A model generated the notes under the pieces. It was not told where the DNA came from. It made no database searches and saw only the letters and a list, made by a program, of their open reading frames with translations. A stretch of DNA of 64,000 nucleotides from Bacillota bacterium (GTDB lineage: Bacteria; Bacillota; Clostridia; Lachnospirales; Lachnospiraceae): NCBI GenBank assembly GCA_023414355.1, contig JAEZOB010000067.1:41369-105368 (forward strand), in the 5' to 3' direction. Shown piece after piece: positions 26,285 to 35,285 of the stretch; position 1 is the stretch's first letter; the number at the start of each line of letters is the position of its first letter. The position numbers and the translations under genes were made by a program.

Positions 26285-27148
26285 TTATTCAAACAAATGT
26301 GGATATGCTAGTTTTTTGTATTCCTCGTCACGCTTACGCTTTAATACAGCCCAATTCGGACTCTGGTAGTAGCTTTCCGGTTGATAGTTTACTGTAACAG
26401 TATCGTCGAGCATTACCAAGACCGTTTTATCATCAGAAACCTGTTCAGCTGACATTCCTGATATAAACGTTTCCATTTTTTTCAATACTTCGTTTTCGTT
26501 GGAAGAAGAAAATTTCAGACAATCATTACTCATCATAAAGTGTGCAAGTGCTACATAAATACTAATTTCTTCTCCTTGTAGTAAATACGGAAATAAAGTT
26601 TCATATATGCCATCCGTTGCAAGTAAAACGCTGGTCACATTTTCTTTAAATCCAAATACCCAATAATTCTCACCAAAGCATAACGGATATAAACAGCCAT
26701 TTTCATCTCGCTGCTGTTCTGTGATACTTTCATATGTACCATTAGAATTTAGGACAACAATACCGCTATCTCCTGAGTTGCCAAAGTACACAGTTCCTTT
26801 CAGGAAAATAGCCACAGCTAATGTAGTATCATACTGAGTCACATCGTGATTATTTTCTTTTGCTGTTTTTTCTATCGTTTCAAGTGCTTTGCAGAACGAA
26901 GCTTTCAGTACACTGAGAATCTCTTCAGGTTCTGATGTTTCTGTAAGAACATTTTCACAATAAGAAACCACTTCCCTGACTGCAATTTTAGAAGCAATGT
27001 CAGAATATAATTCACTACCCAATCCGTCTGCCACGACTCCAATTGCAAAGTTATCATTCCATCGTTTAAATAAGTGTGCATCCTGGCAAGGTGTGTTATT
27101 TTTAATATGATAATGCCCTTGTTGTGTTATACCATAAGAATAAATCAT
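26285..27148 (-). CDS. PP2C-type serine/threonine phosphatase
   Basis: 287 residues with AAGGAGAAATT before the ATG. PP2C metal-binding motifs are present: an early acidic QDAHLF, VVADGLGSELYSDIAS (DG pair near 41), FGNSGDSGIVVL near 128 and VSDDKTVLVM near 240. It should remove phosphate from proteins modified by the kinase encoded 27 bases downstream. It follows the vWA gene after 13 bases. The set vWA plus PP2C plus kinase is the TerY-P triad. Confidence 0.9.
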   Translation of the reverse strand: MIYSYGITQQGHYHIKNNTPCQDAHLFKRWNDNFAIGVVADGLGSELYSDIASKIAVREVVSYCENVLTETSEPEEILSVLKASFCKALETIEKTAKENNHDVTQYDTTLAVAIFLKGTVYFGNSGDSGIVVLNSNGTYESITEQQRDENGCLYPLCFGENYWVFGFKENVTSVLLATDGIYETLFPYLLQGEEISIYVALAHFMMSNDCLKFSSSNENEVLKKMETFISGMSAEQVSDDKTVLVMLDDTVTVNYQPESYYQSPNWAVLKRKRDEEYKKLAYPHLFE

Positions 27149-27161
27149 AATTTCTCCTTGT

Positions 27162-27875
27162 TTACATCAAATCATCAATAGTAACGGAAGCCGGCAAAGC
27201 TTGTCCTTTTATTTTTTCTCCAGGTGAACTCTGTGAAACGGCACGCATACTCTTATTTGCCCAATCGAGGAATCCGGAAAAATCGTAGCCGGCCAGTTTT
27301 AACACACGTCGACCGGAAAGCTTATGAAGCACATCCATATCAGCACCTTCAACTGCCAATGACCAGAAGGCCAACTTTTCCTGTTCTACCAATTCATTGA
27401 TTTTATTTGCCATTTCATCAATAGAAGCGTCCATCGGCGCTCCATCGGAAATTAAGACAATCCATGGCTTATATGGTTCCGCTCCAGCTCTTCTGTAGAA
27501 ACGAGAACGCTCTGTAACCATATTGATTGCTGTTTCAAGAGCCGCATTTATATATGTAGCACCCGATGCCTGCAATTCAACCGGCTTCATATATTCGATG
27601 GGAGAGAATTCCTGCACAACTCTATATTCAGTATTAAACTCAACAATTGCGACATCTAAAATATCCTTTGTATGCTCATCCATACATACCTCTGCTTTAA
27701 ATCGGTTCAATGCATTATTCAGTTCATCAATCGGACTGCCATGTGTTCCTATGATTTTTGCCCCCATCGAGCCTGAAGTATCCACTAAAAATAGTAATGC
27801 CATATGATGTTCGCTCGCATTAACAATCTGTGGTACCGCGTCAAGCAGATTGTTGTCAAAACTAAACTGTTCCAT
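27162..27875 (-). CDS. TerY-like von Willebrand factor A protein
   Basis: 237 residues with GGAGG before the ATG. The MIDAS metal site is intact: LFLVDTSGSMGAK (Asp 32, Ser 34, Ser 36), a Thr in ATYINAAL near 105, and ISDGAPMD near 140. TerY proteins are small cytosolic vWA scaffolds found in tellurite-resistance-linked and stress or defence loci. First gene of the triad. The phosphatase and kinase may be assembled or switched through this protein; what the triad senses is unknown. Confidence 0.9.
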   Translation of the reverse strand: MEQFSFDNNLLDAVPQIVNASEHHMALLFLVDTSGSMGAKIIGTHGSPIDELNNALNRFKAEVCMDEHTKDILDVAIVEFNTEYRVVQEFSPIEYMKPVELQASGATYINAALETAINMVTERSRFYRRAGAEPYKPWIVLISDGAPMDASIDEMANKINELVEQEKLAFWSLAVEGADMDVLHKLSGRRVLKLAGYDFSGFLDWANKSMRAVSQSSPGEKIKGQALPASVTIDDLM

Positions 27876-28028
27876 AAAAATCCTCCTTCATTTGCATTCG
27901 ATTTTATTCATACTTACGATTTTATATAATTGTGATCCATATCACAAAGGGTTACTTTGAACCTTGTAGCATGTGTGAAGTAGAGTGCCCAGTGCAAACC
28001 ATAGTGAATATTATCGTTTTTTACTTTA

Positions 28029-28240
28029 TTAATAAACTTCAGTGTCAATGTTACATTTAACTATATAGCTGAATTCACCCCATAACTTCTTATTATTAAT
28101 AACTCTATAAGCGCGTGCTTTATAGTAATAGGTACCAGAGGATAGCTTCTTAGTTGTATATTTCAACTCATCTTCAGCTTTTATTGTCTTTATCAGTTTA
28201 TATTCTCCATCCTTGATTGAGAATTGTGCCCGGTTTTATG
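28029..28240 (-). pseudogene. C-terminal remnant of a fibronectin III-like surface protein
   Basis: Around 70 codons without a start end at 28029. The translation contains YKLIKTIKAEDELKYTTKKL then SGTYYYKARAYRVINNKKLW and FSYIVKCNI, the strand pattern of the last FnIII-type repeat of Clostridia surface proteins. A stop lies just upstream in frame. The rest of the parent gene is absent, which marks a deletion or recombination border between the TerY triad and the plasmid-like backbone. Confidence 0.6.
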
Positions 28241-28375
28241 TTTTTAAATATTTAATTTTTATAGTTAACAATCAAAAACAAAAATACCCCTATTGCTATG
28301 CCTTTATAGGCATTGATAAAGTTCCTTAGTATTTGGCATAAAAATCTGTGTTGTAATAATTACCAACATTTTCAT

Positions 28376-28396
28376 TTTAACGGAATATCCGTTAAA
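28376..28396. promoter_or_regulatory. Palindromic operator before the small XRE gene
   Basis: TTTAACGGA, three bases, then TCCGTTAAA: a perfect 9-bp inverted repeat, just upstream of TTGACA at 28410. It is a likely binding site for the XRE protein encoded at 28.45 kb. Confidence 0.55.
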
Positions 28397-28448
28397 TATC
28401 AACATGCATTGACAATTTTTAATAGAATATGCATGCGAGGTGATTGAT

Positions 28449-28673
28449 TTGGATTACACAGAACGTATATTAGCACTTAGAGAAGATTGTGACCTTAATC
28501 AAACAAAGATTGCGGAATATTTAAATATTGCTCAAACCACGTATTCAGATTATGAGCACGGTAAAGTGCGAATGCCCATTGAATGCATTATTAAACTTGC
28601 GCGTTTCTACAATGTTGACATGAATTACATTACGGGAGTGAGTAATGCAAAAAAACCTTTTCCAAAAATTTGA
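28449..28673 (+). CDS. Small XRE-family regulator
   Basis: 74 residues from a TTG start five bases after AGGTGA; a GTG at 28440 is possible but overlaps that site. The whole protein is one helix-turn-helix domain: RILALREDCDLNQTKIAEYL then IAQTTYSDYEHGKVRMP, and IKLARFYNVDMNYITG, the standard XRE layout. It stands alone on the plus strand with a terminator directly after it and a palindromic operator before it, suggesting autoregulation of a plasmid-like element. Confidence 0.85.
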   Translation: MDYTERILALREDCDLNQTKIAEYLNIAQTTYSDYEHGKVRMPIECIIKLARFYNVDMNYITGVSNAKKPFPKI

Positions 28674-28699
28674 AGTAGCTATCAATACCATACTTAATG

Positions 28700-28738
28700 G
28701 GAAGGTATCTCTTATCTATAGAGATAAGCTTCCTTTTT
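28700..28738 (+). terminator. Terminator after the small XRE gene
   Basis: CTTATCT/AGATAAG inner stem (28711-28728) with outer GGAAG/CTTCC and a T-rich tail (TTTTTATTTT). Confidence 0.75.
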
Positions 28739-28811
28739 ATTTTCCTATTCAATATTGTAGGCAAGATGCTCTGAAAAAGACCGTACCGTAATATTTCATT
28801 TCTTTATATTA

Positions 28812-28952
28812 TTATCTAACTCGTTTCTCATGTAATCTGGTCCAAAATTTCTGACCAGTTTGCCAAGCCACAACAGGACCTACGACAACCAACAAAAATG
28901 CAGCCAATTTAAAAACAAACCAGATAGGATGATCTTTGCTTTTCTTTTTCAT
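28812..28952 (-). CDS. 46-residue single-span membrane protein
   Basis: A short gene with a consensus AGGAGG six to nine bases before the ATG at 28952. It encodes a basic start (MKKKSKDHP), one hydrophobic segment at about 10-30 (WFVFKLAAFLLVVVGPVVAW) and a basic tail. The strong ribosome site and clean topology support a real gene. Function unknown; small type I toxins and membrane modulators look like this. Confidence 0.6.
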   Translation of the reverse strand: MKKKSKDHPIWFVFKLAAFLLVVVGPVVAWQTGQKFWTRLHEKRVR

Positions 28953-28980
28953 GATTAAATTCCTCCTTTAAATAATCTTA

Positions 28981-29382
28981 CTAAGCAAAGGCTAGTTGCT
29001 GAAAGTATAGTCTTCTTTTGGAATCCTGGGCTCGACGGCAATTGCCGTGATGATATATGTATATAAGATTTCTTTTCATGTCTGTACAATCAATGTCTTT
29101 CCAGATCTGCTTATGGAAATACTGCTGTATGATTGAGTTATCGATTTCTTCTACTGAACACGGAAGGGAAACTGATTTGCCTGTACGTCCATGGTTCTGA
29201 TGCAGCAATATTTTCACTTTTGCCCCTTTGTGTTTGATTAAAAAGTACTCGACGCCATTGTAGATCAAGATTGCGGACTTGGATCTGGTGTGATACCAGC
29301 CTAATCCATAATAGGTGCTTACCCCATTCAAAATATCATAAATGTCCTCTCCTCTGTTGTTAGTAATTTTGTTACCCATCAT
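28981..29382 (-). CDS. Hypothetical basic protein
   Basis: 133 residues with GTGAGGCATTTAT before the ATG. It is strand-rich, with Tyr, His and Lys (GLGWYHTRSKSAILIYNGVE), and has a C-terminal CRRAQDSKRR. No domain recognised. It sits between the small membrane protein gene and the zinc-finger gene, all on the minus strand of the plasmid-like backbone, so it is probably an element-encoded accessory protein. Confidence 0.5.
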   Translation of the reverse strand: MMGNKITNNRGEDIYDILNGVSTYYGLGWYHTRSKSAILIYNGVEYFLIKHKGAKVKILLHQNHGRTGKSVSLPCSVEEIDNSIIQQYFHKQIWKDIDCTDMKRNLIYIYHHGNCRRAQDSKRRLYFQQLAFA

Positions 29383-29781
29383 ATAAATGCCTCACTTTCT
29401 GTTTAATAATTATTAGCTACATAACTATTATGTGTCATAACTTTTGAAGAACTCCATTGTGAGGAAACAGTTAATTGATGCTAACATATTAGCCTAGCAA
29501 TTATTATGGATTAAAAACCGAAAAGTCCGATGTGCTCTCAGTCTCAGATATTTCAGTTCAAACTATTCTTTTTCCACTCCTGAACATCAAATTAATTCAT
29601 ACTAACATCCAAGAAATGATCACATTCCTCAACCTTTGGATATTTATGTTCTTCCGCTCTAAACCTCTTATCAGGATGCTGTTTACATCGATGAAGTGTC
29701 TACCATTGAATTATTATAAGCTTTATCACTCTAAACAAAAGTGTTACACCCCGAGAAATTTATGGCAAGCCTTTTACATAA
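29383..29781. other. Gap of 399 bases with a possible coding trace
   Basis: No intact gene. On the minus strand about 30 codons near 29.60-29.70 kb (with FRAEEHKYPKVEECDHFLDV) read like the end of a lost gene, bounded by stops. No promoter or hairpin stands out. Confidence 0.3.
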
Positions 29782-30363
29782 TTAATACTTAATCTCTGGA
29801 AATATGTTTATATCTCCTCCCGTCTCAGTATCTCCCAATAGCATCGCAACCTTATAATCGAGTCTCTGAAGTTCATTATAAGCATTAACCCATACCTTGG
29901 ATGGCCAACTTCTCGCTGACGGCTTTTCTTTACGCAGAAGATTACGTAGTTCATGCATCCTAGTTGTCTTCTCTTTGATATCTTTCAAAACTGCTTCCTG
30001 TTCGGCTTTCTTCACTTCTTGAGCCTCTTTCATTCTCTGGACTTGCTCACGCATCTCTTTTCTTTCTGGACAATCCGGAAGTTCTTCTTCACCCAAGAAT
30101 TTCACCTGATCGGTAAAATTGCTAATACCCTCAAAGTGTGCCACAATATCAAAACAATCGATTACCTTACCACAGACATGACAATATGCTCGTTGATCAT
30201 TTAAAATCTTACCCGAATTCTGATCTGACACATGGCAAAATGGTTTGAAACGACCTTTTTTAATTTCCACTCCATATCTTACCAACAACTTCGGAACTGG
30301 ATTTTCAAGACGGACCTCTTCCTTATCTCTGTGTACTGACTCTTTTTTATAAGATTTCCCCAT
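29782..30363 (-). CDS. CHC2 zinc-finger primase-like protein
   Basis: 193 residues, the ATG at 30363 chosen because AAAGGAG lies seven bases before it. Residues about 35-90 resemble the CHC2 zinc finger of DnaG-type primases: KPFCHVSDQNSGKIL, then YCHVCGKVIDCFDIVAHFEG, supplying Cys/His ligands. No TOPRIM catalytic domain follows; instead there is a long charged coiled coil and a helical end. Such truncated primase-finger proteins occur on plasmids and integrative elements beside helicases, as here (the PIF1-like gene lies 440 bases upstream). A role in element replication is inferred. Confidence 0.65.
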   Translation of the reverse strand: MGKSYKKESVHRDKEEVRLENPVPKLLVRYGVEIKKGRFKPFCHVSDQNSGKILNDQRAYCHVCGKVIDCFDIVAHFEGISNFTDQVKFLGEEELPDCPERKEMREQVQRMKEAQEVKKAEQEAVLKDIKEKTTRMHELRNLLRKEKPSARSWPSKVWVNAYNELQRLDYKVAMLLGDTETGGDINIFPEIKY

Positions 30364-30803
30364 AGACATTCTCCTTTGTAAATTAGTTGATAACAAAAAC
30401 ACATAAAATTTCTATACATGTTATGCCCAACAATTTTTCATCAAAGATGTCATTAAAAACTTGTTATCTTTATTTCGTAGTGAATTTAGTCCGTTTTAAT
30501 CTAATCATGTGAATTCAAGTAATATTCCCGTGCAGACAAGCACATGGCGATCTTTACATTGTAACTTTCTAATAGTAATCATAATTAATTCTAAGGATTG
30601 GTGTCCTTGTAAGAAAAAGCATACTAAAGAGCTTAGAATAAAAGAATTATTTTTAGTTTCTCAAAATAATTAGGTTGAAAGCGTACACTCCTAATGTTAG
30701 TTTATTTATTACATTTTGGATTGCACGCTTTCCCTATTTGATATTTTCTGATATAAGGAATATGGGGTATTATAAGTTAAAATAGATTATATTGTTAAAA
30801 GTT
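30364..30803. other. Intergenic region with hairpins
   Basis: No gene is seen. It contains the hairpin at 30645-30671 and an inverted repeat GAAAGCG (30677-30683) / CGCTTTC (30726-30732), which probably end transcription of the helicase gene. Confidence 0.45.
30645..30671. repeat. Second copy of the TTT-loop hairpin
   Basis: AATTATTTTTAG, TTT, CTCAAAATAATT: the same 27-base core as the hairpin at 22516-22560 with one base changed, which creates a mismatch in the stem. Confidence 0.55.
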
Positions 30804-32807
30804 TCAATTAACACACATTTTAAGTGCATCCACGTCAACCTTAAGATAATATCTTTTCAACTCGCCGATAACATGCATGTTTTCAATGTTTTTGCATCTT
30901 GTTAATGCCACATAAAGGGCCCCCTCCGGAAAATAGCCATCCAATACAACATTTACCTTATCCTTATTCTCATCCAAAGTCATACCCTGTGACTTATGTA
31001 TTGATATCGCACCTGCAACAGCAATTGGAAGTTGTCGCATGATTTTACCATCCTCGTCAACAAAATCTTCATAGCTCACTTTACATACCTTGCCCAGTTT
31101 TCCATTCTTAAAAAATCTTACTCTAATACAATCATCCAGAAGCTCGACCACTTTGCCTAAGCTCCCATTCTTATATGCTTTAGTGTTTTTTAATGCCATC
31201 ACTCTCATGTCTTCAGCAAGTTCGAGGATGGCCTTTGGTCCACCTTTAACACGACCGACAGCTTTATATGTTCTACGATTATCAAAGCCATTAATGTATC
31301 TGTTGTTATAATAGTCCACCAACTTATTTTTAGTACAAAGATATATTGCAGACTCATTCTCTTTGTGTGATGCCATGGAAATTGCATCTACAAGTGCTTT
31401 GTACGAACCAAACTTAACCTTTTCCATTGCGTCATAAAATGCCTGGGTCAATGGTGTTGCATTACCTCGTTGATTTTGATATAGCACAATGTGCTCAAAC
31501 TGTCCCTTTGTCCAAAATTCTGATTGGTACGCATATACTTTCTTACCGTAAAGTTCAGACATAATTACCTTCTCCTTACTTGTTACTACCGGGCCAATCT
31601 GTCCAAAGTCTCCTGAAAGTATAATCTGTATACGGTTGTTATACTTGTCCTTTATATGCTTAATTGCACGTATAATATATTCAAAAACATCGATTCGTAC
31701 GAGCGAAATCTCGTCTATAATAATCCTCTTAACAGATCTAAACCACGGCTGCTCGATGATACCATCATTACTACTGTAGACATGACCTTTCATCAGCCTA
31801 AATGCTGAGTGAATCGTTTTACTCGGAATTATCAAACGCTCTGATGCTGCTCCCGTCGGCGTAACAACTAAAGTAACATCCTGCTCCTCCTTTGAGAGAT
31901 TCTTGTAGTAATTGCATAGTACAGTTGACTTTCCGGCTCCTGCACGCCCAGTCAAGAAAGCTTGTACTCCTGCTTTCAGCTTATCAAGTGCATCAGCTTG
32001 TTCGTTAGGTGATATAACTTTAAATGATAATTTTTTGTAAAGATCTCCACTACGCTCGTTTATAAAGTCGTCCTGTGTATCCACATTTTTTACTCGCATA
32101 GGGAGATCTTTAGTGAAAGTTGTCCTTCTACGTTGGTATCTTTTTTTCTGTTCAACTTCTTCCAATGTTAACTGTTTCGCACGATTGTCTATCATGTCGA
32201 GCCTAATTAGCGAACGTTTTACTGTTTTTTCATGACAATGTCGATATCTCTTGCTGAGCTCTTCTGAGATTTCTTTATAACTATAGCCCTGCGAATAAAG
32301 ACAACAAATTGAAAAATCCCGTTGAACTGACTCTTTTTGATTCTCCTCCATTCCTTTTTTCTTAATAATATTATCAAGAAATCCATATTTAACTGCATCC
32401 GCTTCCGTAAGACCAAGCCATTTAGGACCCGCAATTGTTGCTGGTGCGAAGGAATAGACGCCATCACCATGATAATCCAGTTTTTCTTCATGTAAATCTG
32501 TTTCTATAATGATTAGCAAAAAATCGTACTCAGGAAGAGGTTCCTCCATTCCCTTGTTTTTCTCCTCAGTCATTTCAAATGCTTCCAATCCGCCATACAA
32601 GATTTTTGCCGAATTATAGTACGTGAATAAGAACTTTCTCTTAAATTCGTTATCAACTATTGTCCAATTATAATCATTGTATAAGTTGTCTAAGCACCTA
32701 ATATTAGCTAGTGATGCATCTTTAGCTTGTTTGATTGCTTTAGGGATTTCTTTGTCTGGTTTATAGGACAATGAATTCATGTCTATTACGTTTGTTGGAT
32801 TAATCAT
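30804..32807 (-). CDS. PIF1/RecD-like DNA helicase
   Basis: 667 residues. The C-terminal two thirds hold superfamily 1B motifs: Walker A FLTGRAGAGKSTVL near 290, TPTGAASERL, DEISLVRIDVFEY near 365, LSGDFGQIGPV near 400, and the late IHKSQGMTLDE and LYVALTRCKN motifs near 620-650. The N-terminal ~250 residues are unlike RecD; they include a helix-turn-helix-like stretch (SYKEISEELSKRY). It should unwind DNA 5' to 3'. Sitting between a primase-finger gene and the relaxase gene, it probably serves replication or transfer of the element. Confidence 0.85.
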   Translation of the reverse strand: MINPTNVIDMNSLSYKPDKEIPKAIKQAKDASLANIRCLDNLYNDYNWTIVDNEFKRKFLFTYYNSAKILYGGLEAFEMTEEKNKGMEEPLPEYDFLLIIIETDLHEEKLDYHGDGVYSFAPATIAGPKWLGLTEADAVKYGFLDNIIKKKGMEENQKESVQRDFSICCLYSQGYSYKEISEELSKRYRHCHEKTVKRSLIRLDMIDNRAKQLTLEEVEQKKRYQRRRTTFTKDLPMRVKNVDTQDDFINERSGDLYKKLSFKVISPNEQADALDKLKAGVQAFLTGRAGAGKSTVLCNYYKNLSKEEQDVTLVVTPTGAASERLIIPSKTIHSAFRLMKGHVYSSNDGIIEQPWFRSVKRIIIDEISLVRIDVFEYIIRAIKHIKDKYNNRIQIILSGDFGQIGPVVTSKEKVIMSELYGKKVYAYQSEFWTKGQFEHIVLYQNQRGNATPLTQAFYDAMEKVKFGSYKALVDAISMASHKENESAIYLCTKNKLVDYYNNRYINGFDNRRTYKAVGRVKGGPKAILELAEDMRVMALKNTKAYKNGSLGKVVELLDDCIRVRFFKNGKLGKVCKVSYEDFVDEDGKIMRQLPIAVAGAISIHKSQGMTLDENKDKVNVVLDGYFPEGALYVALTRCKNIENMHVIGELKRYYLKVDVDALKMCVN

Positions 32808-32933
32808 AACTTGCCGCCTTTCTTTTTATGCTATCCAGCGACAAATTGAGTGTGACAAGCATCTTTTCCTAAGTTATTACGCTCAAAGCATACAATGATA
32901 TCTTCTGAAAACCCACTAAGACCACGGTTTCTA

Positions 32934-32962
32934 TTGACTTTTTTGTACTTATTGGTTATAAT
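32934..32962 (+). promoter_or_regulatory. Strong promoter with no coding gene after it
   Basis: TTGACT (32934-32939), 17-base spacer, TATAAT (32957-32962). It points right, away from the helicase gene, into a region with no plus-strand gene. Confidence 0.75.
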
Positions 32963-32968
32963 AAACTT

Positions 32969-33077
32969 AGTAGAGTATGTAAAAAATCTTATCATCATTC
33001 AGATGTCGCTAAACATCTGAGCAACTTAATATTTTGTTTTTATGAGGAGGATCTATCGTAAGTAGATGCTCCTTTTG
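32969..33077 (+). ncRNA. Candidate small RNA of the plasmid-like backbone
   Basis: The transcript predicted from the promoter at 32.95 kb has a stem CAGATGT/ACATCTG (33000-33019) and ends at a terminator, GGAGGATCTA/TAGATGCTCC (33046-33072) with one mismatch and TTTT. The only frame inside encodes about seven residues. Promoter, hairpins and terminator within 145 bases are what a regulatory RNA looks like. The 33.08-33.22 kb remainder shows nothing more. Confidence 0.55.
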
Positions 33078-33225
33078 TGTATTATGTGCTGAGATATCTT
33101 CTTCACTTTGTCATTAAAATATTAGGAAGCGATTATTACGAAAAAAAGAAGCCTTGCAGTCTATGCTTAGCTTCCTTGGGGATTATTGCTTTTTGCTTGC
33201 CACGTCTTTTACGTAAGAATTGAAA

Positions 33226-34878
33226 CTAATCTTCCTCAAAACCTACATTCTCAATACAATCTTCAATGCCAGTCATTATATCTTGATTCTCATATACAAC
33301 ACCAAATCTTTCTATTGCATCGCCTTGTCCTTCTATCGATCCTATATGTGCCCTTTCAAGATTATCAATCGTGCCTCGAACGAAATTCTCAAACCTTTCA
33401 AAGATATCATATGGCATCCACTTTTTCATGCTGCTCATTATGAATCCGCTGGGTTTAAACAACTCCTCTATTATATCCTTAAAAATCTTTTTTACAGAGC
33501 TTCGCAACCTTGCCACTACTTCTTTTTGCACTGCTTGTTCAAATTTTTCTTCGATTGCTTTGGCAGCTTCCTCTCTCCTGATAATCTCCTGGTCCTTCAG
33601 CTCCAGAAGTTGCGCTTGAGTGAGCCACTTATCACAGAACTCACGATCTTCACGCGCTGTACGTATAGCTATGGGAATCCTTTTTTGAACTTCTGCTTCA
33701 ACATATGCATTACGGTCCGCTTCTTCTGCTTTAAGTCTTTCTCTTTCAATTCTAATATCAAGATCATTCATTTTCCAATTATAAAAACGCTCATAATCAT
33801 AACCATTAACTTCACGTGGTTTACCATCTTTTTTAGCATCCTTTAAACGCTGACGTATTGTAGTATTATTTATAGTCATGCTGTCATTCTCTTCTTGTAG
33901 CTTTTTATATCTCAGTACCTCAAATTCCCTTTGCCCTTGCATAAAGGCAAGTTTATCTCTCTCGTCTTCCACTTGGACCCTTGTCTCGAGTAGATTTTCT
34001 GTTGCAATCTTTTCCTGATGTTCAGCATTTATTTTAGATTGTCTTATAATAGAAGTCTCAGTGGCGAGCCTGACGCCCTCTGCTCTTTGCTCACGAGTAA
34101 AATCCGCCGGTTTATATCCTTTACCTTTCGTCTTACCGTTAAGTAGACCAGAGGCATCAATATTACTCTGCTTTGCCATCTCTTCAATAACGTTTGTGTG
34201 AAGCCTATCAAAGTAATGAGTTAAGTAATTGTTATACTTGGAAGTGCTGTATGTTATTTCACCATTCACTTCAATTGTAGGCAGTGCAGCAATATGCAGA
34301 TGGGGGTATGATTCATCCTGGTGGACGCATGCGTAAAGTATATCCTGATCTCTTATTCCGGCAACTTTCTGCCAGGCTTTAAGCGCTGCTTCGAAAAACT
34401 CTTTGATTTTCTGTTTTTCTTCTTCTGCAAATTTGCGGTTTTGCATCTTTTCTATAGCTGATCTGTACTCCGGAGCGTTAGTTTCTTCTTTCTTCCCACT
34501 TTCAACATAAGCTTCAATCGTTTTATACTCTGCATCTGTAAGCCCATAATCAATGCAAAGGTACGTTTTAGGAAGTGTAATAACACAACATACTGCTTTT
34601 GATTTCTGTTTATTGCTCCCATCCATTCTTGCAGCTCTGCCTGTCTGCTCTTTGTGATATTCAGCTATTGCTTGTCCCCGATTATGTTTTCTGTAATCGG
34701 ATGGATTGAGAGCTTCATGATGCGGAATAAGTTCATAATTATCTACAGTACGTTCTGCATCAATCAATGCATTTCCTTCCTTTTCCTTAGACCATTCATT
34801 AGATTTTCCTTTGTTGATTCTCATTGCTTCATAGAATGCTGCATCAGCCTCAGCATAAGTCATATTTATTTGCTTCAT
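33226..34878 (-). CDS. mob: MobV-family relaxase (Pre/Mob)
   Basis: 550 residues from the ATG at 34878, with GAGG eight bases before it; an earlier in-frame ATG at 34920 lacks a site. The N-terminal domain has LNPSDYRKHNRGQAIAEYHK (HNRG corresponds to motif I) and HQDESYPHLHIA near 220, the HxDE..PHxH metal-binding motif III of MOBV relaxases. The C-terminal half is a long charged coiled coil. It nicks the element at oriT and leads the strand during mobilization by a helper conjugation system. An oriT-like palindrome lies about 100 bases upstream. Confidence 0.9.
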   Translation of the reverse strand: MKQINMTYAEADAAFYEAMRINKGKSNEWSKEKEGNALIDAERTVDNYELIPHHEALNPSDYRKHNRGQAIAEYHKEQTGRAARMDGSNKQKSKAVCCVITLPKTYLCIDYGLTDAEYKTIEAYVESGKKEETNAPEYRSAIEKMQNRKFAEEEKQKIKEFFEAALKAWQKVAGIRDQDILYACVHQDESYPHLHIAALPTIEVNGEITYSTSKYNNYLTHYFDRLHTNVIEEMAKQSNIDASGLLNGKTKGKGYKPADFTREQRAEGVRLATETSIIRQSKINAEHQEKIATENLLETRVQVEDERDKLAFMQGQREFEVLRYKKLQEENDSMTINNTTIRQRLKDAKKDGKPREVNGYDYERFYNWKMNDLDIRIERERLKAEEADRNAYVEAEVQKRIPIAIRTAREDREFCDKWLTQAQLLELKDQEIIRREEAAKAIEEKFEQAVQKEVVARLRSSVKKIFKDIIEELFKPSGFIMSSMKKWMPYDIFERFENFVRGTIDNLERAHIGSIEGQGDAIERFGVVYENQDIMTGIEDCIENVGFEED

Positions 34879-34976
34879 TTCTTCTGCCTCACTTTCATTT
34901 GTTTTGTTTGTTAGCCTCATGTTTCATCTTAAAACCATACTACTTGGAGGTTCTAAGTTTTTCACCGATAGCTACT

Positions 34977-34991
34977 GGTAACTCCGTTACC
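34977..34991. other. Candidate oriT palindrome beside the relaxase gene
   Basis: GGTAAC-TCC-GTTACC, followed by sequence (to about 35030) shared with a second copy at 36.19-36.25 kb. MOBV origins usually lie directly upstream of the relaxase gene and contain a short inverted repeat next to the nick. Confidence 0.5.
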
Positions 34992-35030
34992 CCTTTCATA
35001 TTTATCATGTGGCATATAAAAATAAACAAT

Positions 35031-35059
35031 AAAAAGGCCGCTTCAGTATAGAAACGACC
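35031..35059 (-). terminator. Terminator on the minus strand
   Basis: Minus strand GGTCGTTTC, loop, GAAGCGGCC, TTTTT. It ends transcription from the gene at 35.29-35.76 kb before the relaxase. It is nearly identical to the terminator after parM at 38.97 kb. Confidence 0.8.
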
Positions 35060-35285
35060 TAATACTATTTTGAGAATCACTCTGTTATAATCTAAAAACT
35101 CCTACATCTGAGTACACTGGTTCTTGGAAGATTTTGCTCAAGGCAACAACTCCTTTATCTCAAACACCAACATCTGTGATGTACCAACCGTAAAACTAAT
35201 CCCATAAACTCTCTGCACGCCATATTCTGTGGCTTTGCAATATATCAAATCACATATAATCTTCGTCAATTCTGCCAATGTCTTG

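Noticed and set aside
33220..33846. Plus-strand 208-codon frame
   Set aside because: It is antisense to the relaxase coiled coil; its composition is that of a reversed Lys/Glu-rich region.
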